DNA of 23,140 nt from an uncultured Candidatus Melainabacteria bacterium. GTDB lineage: Bacteria > Cyanobacteriota > Vampirovibrionia > Gastranaerophilales > Gastranaerophilaceae. Positions 15,983-22,062 of the stretch are shown in pieces. A program made the translations under genes and the position numbers. Positions within the stretch are counted from its first letter, which is position 1, and every line of letters begins with the position of its first letter. Under the pieces are notes generated by a model. That model was not told the DNA's origin and did no database searches. It saw only the letters and a list, made by a program, of their open reading frames with translations. The stretch is taken from contig CAKVMU010000004.1 of the NCBI GenBank assembly GCA_934773085.1, positions 1 to 23,140 on the forward strand, written 5' to 3'.

Positions 15983-15983
15983 C
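15955..15983 (-). promoter_or_regulatory. Extended -10 promoter of the hydrolase-like gene
   Basis: Reading leftward: GTAACA (15983-15978), 17 nt, TATAAT (15960-15955) preceded by TGG, giving TGGTATAAT. The expected start is 3-4 nt before ATG 15945, so the message would be leaderless or nearly so. Confidence 0.65.
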
Positions 15984-15999
15984 AAATCTTCATAAAAAA

Positions 16000-16035
16000 G
16001 GCAATTATTGAGCATTTATATACTTATTATATATA
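16000..16035 (+). promoter_or_regulatory. Shared TATATA-ACTT-TATATA box, copy C
   Basis: GGCAAT (16000-16005), 11 nt, then TATATACTTATTATATATA (16017-16035). It matches copy B in order and spacing, with one extra base in the core. GAGGAG (16047-16052) and the ATG at 16058 follow. Confidence 0.5.
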
Positions 16036-16057
16036 GAGAACCTTTTGAGGAGAGACT

Positions 16058-16966
16058 ATGTCACTGATAATAGATGCAAATATGAAACTTTTTGCAGAGA
16101 GGATGAATATCACATCCTCCAGAATGATTCGTGACTACGGTCTATCTACTGTGGATGAAATCATAGAAGCAGAAGCTGAGAGAGGAAACTCAAAGGCTGT
16201 TAAATTTGCTAAAGAATATTATCATTCACCGGAGAAATTAATTAAACTGTTTAAACTTACGGATGTGGAAAACAAGTTTGTATTATTACACAACATGGAC
16301 GATACAACCAGAGAAAAAGTTCTACCGTACCTTGATCAACAGGATTTAGTTATGGGACTTTATTTCTTTACACAGGATAAGCTTCTGGAAATGTTGATGG
16401 AAGTTGATATTGAAGAACTTGTTAACGTCGTAAAAGAAGCTTTCCCACTTGATCAAATCGTTATGATGTTTACTGAAGACGATTTGGCAGCATTCTTTAT
16501 GAACGAAAACCTTGAAAGATTTGATGTAATTGAACAATTAAAATCAATGCCACCTGATGTTATGAAAAAATTTGTCGAAGGAGTTACAGGAAAACCTTCA
16601 GAAGAAACTAATCCTATGGACTTGATTAAAAATATCGAATCTTTACCTACTGACAAATACAGAAAATTTATGTCTACAATTGATCCGGATGTACAAAGAC
16701 AATTAACTTATCAATTAACAAAAACAAAACCGGAATATTTGACACTGTTCAGCAATGAAACATATGTTAATATGCTGAACACTCTTATGAAACCGGATAT
16801 GGTCAAACCTATGATAATGCTTAATAAAGATTCGCTGGTTAATATGATAACAGAATTGCCGTCAGATTTAATGTCAATTGTTGCAGCTCAAATAGATACA
16901 AAAGACTTTGCGAAATTTTTGCAAGACGGTCACATGGACTTAATTGAAGATTCTCTTATGATTTAA
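16058..16966 (+). CDS. Helical repeat protein resembling MgtE_N/FliG-type domains
   Basis: This 302-aa, Met- and Leu-rich protein is built of short helical repeats, such as LHNMDDTTREKVLPYLDQQD, FTEDDLAAFFMNENLERFDV and LNKDSLVNMITELPSDLMSI. The layout resembles the MgtE N-terminal/FliG superhelical fold, but no CBS domain or transmembrane region follows, so it is not an Mg2+ transporter. A scaffold or motor-associated role is only a guess. A strong GAGGAG site lies 5 nt before the ATG. The upstream box is shared with the two tandem paralogs, which suggests co-regulation. The 3' end overlaps the HEAT-like gene by 11 bp. Confidence 0.7.
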   Translation: MSLIIDANMKLFAERMNITSSRMIRDYGLSTVDEIIEAEAERGNSKAVKFAKEYYHSPEKLIKLFKLTDVENKFVLLHNMDDTTREKVLPYLDQQDLVMGLYFFTQDKLLEMLMEVDIEELVNVVKEAFPLDQIVMMFTEDDLAAFFMNENLERFDVIEQLKSMPPDVMKKFVEGVTGKPSEETNPMDLIKNIESLPTDKYRKFMSTIDPDVQRQLTYQLTKTKPEYLTLFSNETYVNMLNTLMKPDMVKPMIMLNKDSLVNMITELPSDLMSIVAAQIDTKDFAKFLQDGHMDLIEDSLMI

Positions 16967-17621
16967 AAACATTACGTACGTAATAGTTTTCGTCATTTTT
17001 AAGTTTGTCTCTCAATGGAGCAAATTCGTCGTTTCCCATAACAGATATGATTTGAGCAGCCTTTTCTCTTATTGTATATTCTCTTTCATCTGCAGTTCTT
17101 GTGAGAATTTTGGTCAACGTATTTTTATCAACCTCATTCACAAAAAGTTTTAAAGCCTCAAGACACCAATATAATTTAAAAAGCTGTTTATTGATAACAT
17201 ACTTTTTATCACGAAATATAAACTTGTCCAATTCCGAAAATGTTTCATTAATAAATTTCAAAATTTTATCCAAGTAAACATTTGCAAAGACAACATTCTG
17301 TTTTAATACAGACACAGATTCAACTACAAGCCTGCAAATATTCGCATTTATATCGATTGTCGCATCCGCAAAAATTTGAGCAGCGGATTCTGTTTCAAAA
17401 TAATTTGCCAAACTCGGTTCTTCAAACAGGAAACGATTAATTCTTAGAGCAACCGCCTCTCTTATTTTTCCATCACAACCGGTCAAATTATTCAACAAAA
17501 GATTTGCTTCCTGCTGATTTTCAATATAATCCAAACGCAAAGCCGCTATCTGTTTTTGAGGGATATTCCCGTTTTCAAGCATTTCGACAAGTTCCTTGTG
17601 AGAAAACTCCTTCTCTGACAT
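16956..17621 (-). CDS. HEAT-repeat-like protein
   Basis: The 221-aa product is entirely helical with HEAT-like units, such as QKQIAALRLDYI, KIREAVALRINRFLFEE, and C-terminal YTIREKAAQIISVMGNDEFAPLRDKLKNDENYYVRNV. HEAT proteins are usually binding scaffolds; no enzyme motif is seen. The frame stays open upstream to a TTG at 17738. ATG 17621 (MSEKEFSHKELVEML) gives a clean cytosolic N-terminus and has AGG 9 nt upstream, so it is preferred, without certainty. TTGAAC near 17675 with TAGATA downstream may be its promoter. It converges on and overlaps the repeat-protein gene at 16058-16966. Confidence 0.7.
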   Translation of the reverse strand: MSEKEFSHKELVEMLENGNIPQKQIAALRLDYIENQQEANLLLNNLTGCDGKIREAVALRINRFLFEEPSLANYFETESAAQIFADATIDINANICRLVVESVSVLKQNVVFANVYLDKILKFINETFSELDKFIFRDKKYVINKQLFKLYWCLEALKLFVNEVDKNTLTKILTRTADEREYTIREKAAQIISVMGNDEFAPLRDKLKNDENYYVRNVFKS

Positions 17622-17778
17622 TTCACAAGCCTGCTCAAAATTTGTATCTAAATCTTTATAAAAACCTGAGTTCAAATTTATTAAATTCCTTAACCTACAA
17701 AGGTATTTTAGCACAAGGGATATTGCAATTGGGTACAAAAATAGTTTTAATGTATGAAAGGATTATACAAATTTGCGG

Positions 17779-17784
17779 TATAAT
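17779..17784 (+). promoter_or_regulatory. Probable -10 box of the 54-aa ORF
   Basis: A perfect TATAAT lies 17 nt before the ATG at 17802, leaving a leader of about 11 nt that contains AAGGTG. No good -35 is visible. Confidence 0.45.
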
Positions 17785-17801
17785 ATCCGTAAGGTGACGA
17801 C

Positions 17802-17966
17802 ATGAACACATTCCTAAATCTTATCCAAAAATTCTTTATATTCGAAAAAGAACCGCAAAAAATAGGTCTTTCACAATTAAAAGAGCCTGTTTTGATAAAG
17901 AAAGAAGAACCTTCCATCAAAAGTAAAGATGTAAAACTTTCCGATTTGATGCGAAGAGCCGGTTAG
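17802..17966 (+). CDS. Putative 54-aa basic protein
   Basis: The ORF starts MNTFLNLIQKFFIFEKE and ends KDVKLSDLMRRAG. I do not recognise it. An amphipathic N-terminal helix is followed by a Lys/Glu/Pro-rich stretch and a short conserved-looking C-terminal motif (LSDLMRRAG). AAGGTG (17791-17796) lies 5 nt before the ATG, and a TATAAT sits upstream. It lies between the divergent HEAT-like gene and prs on the prs strand, separated from prs by a dyad and a second promoter. Ribosome site and promoter support a real gene, but length and composition leave room for doubt. Confidence 0.5.
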   Translation: MNTFLNLIQKFFIFEKEPQKIGLSQLKEPVLIKKEEPSIKSKDVKLSDLMRRAG

Positions 17967-18008
17967 AAGTAACAAATTTTTTCTTTACGGTTTTTATTAA
18001 TAATAAGC

Positions 18009-18045
18009 TTAATATTTTGTAAAAAACGCTGTTACAAAATATTAA
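18009..18045. promoter_or_regulatory. Perfect 14-bp dyad at the prs promoter
   Basis: TTAATATTTTGTAA (18009-18022) and TTACAAAATATTAA (18032-18045) form a perfect inverted repeat around a 9-nt spacer. The right arm contains the -35-like GTTACA. It is too AT-rich, and lacks a T-run, to be a convincing terminator for the 54-aa ORF, so an operator is favoured. Confidence 0.5.
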
Positions 18046-18058
18046 TTTAGTGTAAAAT
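18031..18058 (+). promoter_or_regulatory. Candidate prs promoter
   Basis: GTTACA (18031-18036), 16 nt, TAAAAT (18053-18058). Predicted leader about 37 nt, with AAGAAAGGA as the ribosome site. Confidence 0.45.
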
Positions 18059-18101
18059 AGACTTATCACAAATTATAGCTAAGTAAAGAAAGGATACCTC
18101 C

Positions 18102-19112
18102 ATGGTGCTTGAAATGACTTATCCACAGCTTGAACGAGCTGTAAATCCGACTCACGACATAAAGTTATTTGCAGGACGTTCAAATCCGGCTTTGGCTCAA
18201 GAAATTGCAGATTATCTCGGAACTACGGTTGGACCAATGGTTATTAAAAATTTCGCAGATGGAGAAATCTACGTACAAGTAAAAGAAAGTATTCGTGGGG
18301 ATGATGTATTTATCGTTCAACCGCTTTGCAATCCTGTAAACGAAAACCTTATGGAATTGCTGATAATGATTGATGCCTTCAAAAGAGCAAGCGCTAAAAC
18401 AATTACAGCTGTAATTCCTTATTATGGTTATGCTAGACAAGACAGAAAAACTTCCGGACGTGAAGCTATCACCGCAAAATTGGTTGCAGACTTGCTGACA
18501 ACTGCCGGAACAGACAGAGTTCTTGCAATGGATTTACACACAGGACAAATCCAAGGATTCTTTAACATCCTTGTTGACCACATTTTCGCAACACCTATTC
18601 TTGTAGATTATGTTAAAGGTCTAAACATCAACCCAGATGAGATGGTTGCAGTAAGCCCAGATATGGGTGGTGCAAACAGAACACGTCACTTTGCAAAAAA
18701 ATTGGATTGCCCTATTGCGATTATTGATAAAAGAAGAGATAAACATAACGAAGCTATTGCCGCTCACATTATTGGTGATGTTGAGGGCAAAGTTTGTTTA
18801 ATGTTTGACGATATGATTGATACTGCTGGTACAATCACAGAAGCTGCAAAACTCTTAAAAAGCAAGGGTGCAAAAGCAGTTTATGTAGGCGCTACTCACG
18901 CAGTATTGTCAGGGCCGGCTATAGAAAGATTAAAGGATGCTCCTATCGAAGAATGCATTGTTACAAACACCATTCCGTGGACTAAAGACCAGCTTCCTCC
19001 GAACGTAAAACAACTTTCAGTTGCTCCTCTTCTCGGACAAGCTATTTCTAGAATCCATGATGACGAATCTGTAAGTTCATTATTCGGATTTGAAAAAGAG
19101 ATGAAAGTTTAG
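18102..19112 (+). CDS. prs: Ribose-phosphate pyrophosphokinase (PRPP synthetase)
   Basis: The 336-aa protein makes PRPP from ribose-5-phosphate and ATP for nucleotide, His and Trp synthesis. Visible motifs are KLFAGRSNPALAQEIA, FADGEIYVQVKESIRGDDVF, PYYGYARQDRK, DLHTGQIQGFF, VSPDMGGANR, the flexible-loop residues IDKRRD and the PRPP-binding DDMIDTAGTI. AGGA (18091-18094) lies 7 nt before ATG 18102; an ATG at 18114 is a less likely start. Length fits class I bacterial enzymes (about 310-330 aa) with a short N-terminal extension. A terminator follows. A large dyad overlaps its promoter. Confidence 0.97.
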   Translation: MVLEMTYPQLERAVNPTHDIKLFAGRSNPALAQEIADYLGTTVGPMVIKNFADGEIYVQVKESIRGDDVFIVQPLCNPVNENLMELLIMIDAFKRASAKTITAVIPYYGYARQDRKTSGREAITAKLVADLLTTAGTDRVLAMDLHTGQIQGFFNILVDHIFATPILVDYVKGLNINPDEMVAVSPDMGGANRTRHFAKKLDCPIAIIDKRRDKHNEAIAAHIIGDVEGKVCLMFDDMIDTAGTITEAAKLLKSKGAKAVYVGATHAVLSGPAIERLKDAPIEECIVTNTIPWTKDQLPPNVKQLSVAPLLGQAISRIHDDESVSSLFGFEKEMKV

Positions 19113-19135
19113 AATGTAAAACGTTTTGATACAAT

Positions 19136-19169
19136 AAAGACTCCGCAACAGCAAATGTTCGGAGTTTTT
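19136..19169 (+). terminator. Intrinsic terminator after prs
   Basis: ACTCCG (19140-19145) pairs with CGGAGT (19160-19165), with an inner AACA/TGTT stem, followed by TTTT. It lies about 25 nt past the prs stop. Confidence 0.8.
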
Positions 19170-19222
19170 ATTTTACAACACTTCATCGCCTTCCCATAAA
19201 GAAAAAAGCAATAAAAGCACAC

Positions 19223-19252
19223 CGGTCCTTATTGTCAAACAAACAAGGACCG
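19223..19252 (-). terminator. Hairpin downstream of the XRE gene, probable terminator
   Basis: CGGTCCTT (19223-19230) and AAGGACCG (19245-19252) form an 8-bp perfect stem with a 14-nt loop. Read leftward, GTGTGC and interrupted T-runs follow. This is a weak but plausible terminator for the gene at 19280-19498. Confidence 0.5.
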
Positions 19253-19279
19253 AAAGACTAAACGGTGCACAAGAAACAG

Positions 19280-19498
19280 TTACGCATCTTTAATAAGTTC
19301 GTTAACGTCAACGCTAAGAACTTTTGCGATATCAATAACTCTCAAGATTGTAGGGTTAATCTTACCTGTTTCAATCAAAGACACAGAGTTTCTTGAGATT
19401 TCGCATTTTTCTGCTAATTCTTCTTGTGACAAGCCTTTTCTAAGTCTTTCACTTTTTACATTAATACCAATATTTTTTAATCTTCTTGAATTTTCCAT
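19280..19498 (-). CDS. Small XRE-family HTH regulator
   Basis: The 72-aa protein is a stand-alone Cro/CI-type helix-turn-helix (about residues 8-68): IGINVKSERLRKGLSQEELA, then ISRNSVSLIETGKINPT and a VIDIAKVLSVDVNEL tail. It has no ligand or dimer domain beyond this. Such proteins act as repressors, often of their own gene. A TCGTG/CACGA dyad 11-25 bp upstream of its ATG is a natural operator candidate. It stands alone between prs (convergent) and a hairpin-rich gene-free stretch. The target set is unknown. Confidence 0.92.
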   Translation of the reverse strand: MENSRRLKNIGINVKSERLRKGLSQEELAEKCEISRNSVSLIETGKINPTILRVIDIAKVLSVDVNELIKDA

Positions 19499-19508
19499 AT
19501 TTATATTC

Positions 19509-19523
19509 TCGTGTATGTCACGA
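19509..19523. promoter_or_regulatory. Candidate XRE operator
   Basis: TCGTG-TATGT-CACGA is a perfect 5-5-5 dyad just upstream of the XRE start, where self-repression would act. A partly related TCACACGACG occurs at 19563-19572. Confidence 0.4.
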
Positions 19524-19573
19524 TTTTTTTCTATACAATATACTACAATAAAAAATAATATATCACACGACGT

Positions 19574-19765
19574 CTACATGGGGGCAACTATTAAAAGGGC
19601 AGATTAACTGCCCCTTTACCACCCGAATCCCAAGAGATTCAACTACTTCAAGGGGAATCTCCGTTTTTAAGAACTCGGAGGCTACATGACTAATATACAC
19701 TAATTTTAAAATAAAACCATTAGACGAAAGGGGAATGTTTTTTCAAGAAAAACATTCCCCTTTTT
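19574..19765. ncRNA. Hairpin-rich gene-free region, candidate structured RNA (strand uncertain)
   Basis: About 190 bp without an ORF carries several stems: AAAAGGGCAG/CTGCCCCTTT (19593-19617, one mismatch), GAATC/GATTC, CTCCG/CGGAG, and a strong terminator-like stem at 19727-19763. AAGGGGAAT occurs twice, near 19653 and at 19728-19736, and both copies can pair with ATTCCCCTT at 19755-19763, so alternative folds are possible. Read rightward, the region ends in a good terminator. Read leftward, the 19617-19593 stem is followed by TTTT, which would end a roughly 100-nt RNA. I could not match it to tmRNA, SRP RNA, RNase P RNA or a familiar riboswitch. Confidence 0.35.
19727..19765 (+). terminator. 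Strong 16-bp stem with T-run, possibly bidirectional
   Basis: AAAGGGGAATGTTTTT pairs perfectly with its complement around a 5-nt loop (19743-19747). Five T follow rightward, but only three T followed by CG leftward. The + strand has no known gene ending here, while the matrixin-like gene ends 22 nt away on the - strand. It may serve both directions. Confidence 0.75.
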
Positions 19766-19784
19766 GCGATTTTAAATATATCTA

Positions 19785-21008
19785 TTATTCAACAACACCA
19801 GCTGTTTTGCCGTATCTTCTAATTGTTGAATTCAATAAATTTTCATGATGCTTGTCTCTATAAATTTGACACAAGAGTTTAAAGGCATGCTTATTATATG
19901 GATTATATCTTAAAATATCTTCCAATTGATCAACTGCCGTATTAGAACGTTTTGTGTAGTAATTTATCAGAGCAGGTAATGTAATTGTCAAATCATTTTC
20001 ATCAGTTGCCCATGCAATTTCTGCACAACTTTTTGCATTGTCATATTCTTCTGCATCAAGGTACATAACCGCAACTTCATAGTAAACTTCTGATTTGCTT
20101 CTTCTGTCGCTTTTCATTTGAGCAACAGTTTGATACTCTTGAGCCGCTTTTGTATATTCAGCTCTTTTTCTGTATTGTTCAGCCAAAGCCAAGTGAGTTT
20201 CAACATCTCCACCGGCTACTTCGTTCAAATCTGTATCATCATTAACCGGAACATTCAGTGTTGATAAAATTTCTGCAACAGTAAACAACTGAGATTTTTC
20301 AGTTGCTGTTACCGGTTTATTTGTAATATCCGGAACTACAGAATATACCAAAGCCAAGGTTTTTAAATCTCTTGGAGTGATTTCTGTATTAAATTTTGTT
20401 CCAATCGGATACATAACGTCATAAATACTAGGGCTCTTGCCGGTCAAGCCTAATGAATGTCCAATTTCTTGTAGCGCAGATGAATATAATTGTTTTGAAT
20501 CAAGGCTGTGACCTTTTGCATCCGCTTTATTGAATACGATAACTGAATCAGTAATTGTATTTCCGTTTACTGAAAATGCGTGAACTCCGATAGAATCTTT
20601 ATTGTCGTTGTTTTTAAAGTAACATTTCATATCAGCTTCTTGAGGAGTTTCTACAAATTGAAAACTTACAAGACCTTCGCTTGCACGTTGCCAACCTTGA
20701 TATGCGTTCATTACAACTTCTCTGTAATATTCCGGCAAATCAGATGAGTCTTGAATATAAACCTTTAAAGGCATTGATTCACGATTCCATCTTACAATTT
20801 TACCATTTTTGCAAATTTCTCTAAAATAACTGTCAATTACAGCCGCTTTAATAGTTTTGTCACTCATTGATTTATCGTAACCAAGAGTAATAGCCGCACT
20901 TTTTTGGAAAGCCAATTCCGAATTGTAATCTGAAGTACTTATATTGTAATTCATTAAAGTAAGCGCTCCGGCTGCTACCAGGAATGTACAAATAACTGTC
21001 TTTTTCAT
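19785..21008 (-). CDS. Exported matrixin-like protein with degraded zinc site and C-terminal TPRs
   Basis: The 407-aa protein has an N-terminal signal or anchor (about 1-20, MKKTVICTFLVAAGALTL). A matrixin-like domain (about 70-215) follows, with WNRESMPLKVYI, AYQGWQRASEGLVSFQFVE, the active-site helix and a Met-turn VMYP (198-201). The helix reads ALQEIGHSLGLTGKS. Compared with HExxHxxGxxH, the first His is Gln180 and the third is Lys191; only E181 and H184 remain, so zinc proteolysis is doubtful. Residues from about 264 form TPR-like helix pairs (HLALAEQYRKRAEYTKAAQE, YYEVAVMYLDAEEYDNAKSC). An AGAGG lies 13 nt before the ATG, with a GTTTTTAAAAAC palindrome between them. A binding role is more likely than protease activity. 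Confidence 0.8.
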   Translation of the reverse strand: MKKTVICTFLVAAGALTLMNYNISTSDYNSELAFQKSAAITLGYDKSMSDKTIKAAVIDSYFREICKNGKIVRWNRESMPLKVYIQDSSDLPEYYREVVMNAYQGWQRASEGLVSFQFVETPQEADMKCYFKNNDNKDSIGVHAFSVNGNTITDSVIVFNKADAKGHSLDSKQLYSSALQEIGHSLGLTGKSPSIYDVMYPIGTKFNTEITPRDLKTLALVYSVVPDITNKPVTATEKSQLFTVAEILSTLNVPVNDDTDLNEVAGGDVETHLALAEQYRKRAEYTKAAQEYQTVAQMKSDRRSKSEVYYEVAVMYLDAEEYDNAKSCAEIAWATDENDLTITLPALINYYTKRSNTAVDQLEDILRYNPYNKHAFKLLCQIYRDKHHENLLNSTIRRYGKTAGVVE

Positions 21009-21118
21009 CTGTTTTTAAAAACCTCTTTATAAAAATGTTAACTAATACTACCCATAAAACACGTAAATTTTATTTTTTGCGCTATTAGATTGTACTATAT
21101 TTAATTTAAATTTACAAA

Positions 21119-21127
21119 TGTTATAAT
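21119..21127 (+). promoter_or_regulatory. Extended -10 promoter of the 21181 operon
   Basis: TGTTATAAT fits TGnTATAAT exactly. The predicted leader to ATG 21181 is about 47 nt and ends in AAGGAGG. No clear -35 is seen. Confidence 0.6.
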
Positions 21128-21180
21128 ACTTGAATGTTTTAGTATTTTCATGGTAGACTTAGCTTACTTAAGGAGGTTGT

Positions 21181-21303
21181 ATGCACGAATACGTTTTTAA
21201 AATGAAAAAAGGGGATATTGAAATCGAATTAAAATCCGATGATTTAGAATTCGTGGAAGAACAGCTTAACAAATGGAGAGAAGAACTTCTTCAACAAGAT
21301 TAA
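21181..21303 (+). CDS. 40-aa protein related to the N-terminus of the next gene
   Basis: The ORF starts MHEYVFKMKKGDIEIELKSD and ends WREELLQQD. It aligns without gaps to the first 40 residues of the next protein: M..Y.F..KKG....EL..DD.E...EQ...W. AAGGAGG (21170-21176) is the strongest ribosome site in the window. The fold would be a short beta hairpin followed by an amphipathic helix. It is 12 nt upstream of the next gene and shares its promoter. The function is unknown, but paralogy and the ribosome site make it a confident gene. Confidence 0.82.
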   Translation: MHEYVFKMKKGDIEIELKSDDLEFVEEQLNKWREELLQQD

Positions 21304-21315
21304 TAGGTTTAACAT

Positions 21316-22062
21316 ATGGCAACTTATTCATTCACAATCAAAAAAGGAAAATACAAACTTGAGCTTTCTTGTGATGACAAGGAACTTTTGGCTGAGCAGT
21401 TTGAGCTTTGGGTAAAAGATGCCGGAGCTTATGCAAAAAAACGAAAAGCAGCTGAATGCAAAAATTTGGTAGACAGCCAAATTAAAGCTGAAGAAGAAAT
21501 TACACGCAAAAATATTGAAACCCAGCTTGCTAAGCACCCTGTTCAAGATATGCCTAAACTTGATACAGAAACTCAAGTTCACGAAAACTCAAAAAAAGAA
21601 GATTCTAAAGAAAAGAATTTGGACATATTTTATGCTCCACCAAAACAACAAGAAACGATTTCTTCTATCACAGAAAAAGCGCCTAACACGGGTGTTTTTG
21701 ATAATATTTTAGAAAATTCTTTAAACAATCCAAAAACAGAGTTAACATTCAAAGCTAGTCCGTCTATCAAAAAGGATAACGCATTTTTGAACTATATCGG
21801 CAGCAGAAAGATTGAACGAAAAATTGATTATTTATTGTTAACTGCGTATTATTTCACACAGTATGAACAAAAACCGAGATTCACACTAAAACAATTAAAT
21901 GCAAAACTTATGCAAAACATCGCCGTAATCATAGATCACAGCGTTTTACAGGAAGCTATCAATAGAGATTATATTGAATGTTTGCCTGATTTAACCGGCT
22001 TGGTTGGTGCAAGCGAATACCGCTTAACTGCATACGGAGAAAAGGTTTTACTGGATGACTAG
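21316..22062 (+). CDS. Hypothetical protein: 40-aa N-module, charged linker, winged-helix-like C-terminus
   Basis: The 248-aa protein has three parts. Residues 1-40 (MATYSFTIKKGKYKLELSCD to FELWVKD) are paralogous to the preceding small protein. Residues about 45-150 are a Lys/Glu-rich, probably disordered linker. Residues about 155-248 form a compact helical domain (IERKIDYLLLTAYYFTQYE, FTLKQLNAKL, EAINRDYIECLP, SEYRLTAYGEKVL) that resembles a winged helix. DNA binding is possible but not shown. The ribosome site is weak, so translation may depend on the 21181 gene. It overlaps mnmA by 8 bp. I do not recognise the family. Confidence 0.78.
   Translation: MATYSFTIKKGKYKLELSCDDKELLAEQFELWVKDAGAYAKKRKAAECKNLVDSQIKAEEEITRKNIETQLAKHPVQDMPKLDTETQVHENSKKEDSKEKNLDIFYAPPKQQETISSITEKAPNTGVFDNILENSLNNPKTELTFKASPSIKKDNAFLNYIGSRKIERKIDYLLLTAYYFTQYEQKPRFTLKQLNAKLMQNIAVIIDHSVLQEAINRDYIECLPDLTGLVGASEYRLTAYGEKVLLDD

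Noticed and set aside
18009..18045. Intrinsic terminator for the 54-aa ORF
   Set aside because: The stem is almost pure A/T and no T-run follows; it overlaps the prs -35, so an operator is more likely.
19574..19765. tmRNA, SRP RNA or RNase P RNA
   Set aside because: I looked for a tRNA-like end with CCA, the SRP tetraloop region (GGAAGCAGCC-like) and the RNase P core (GAAAGTCCGG-like) and found none.
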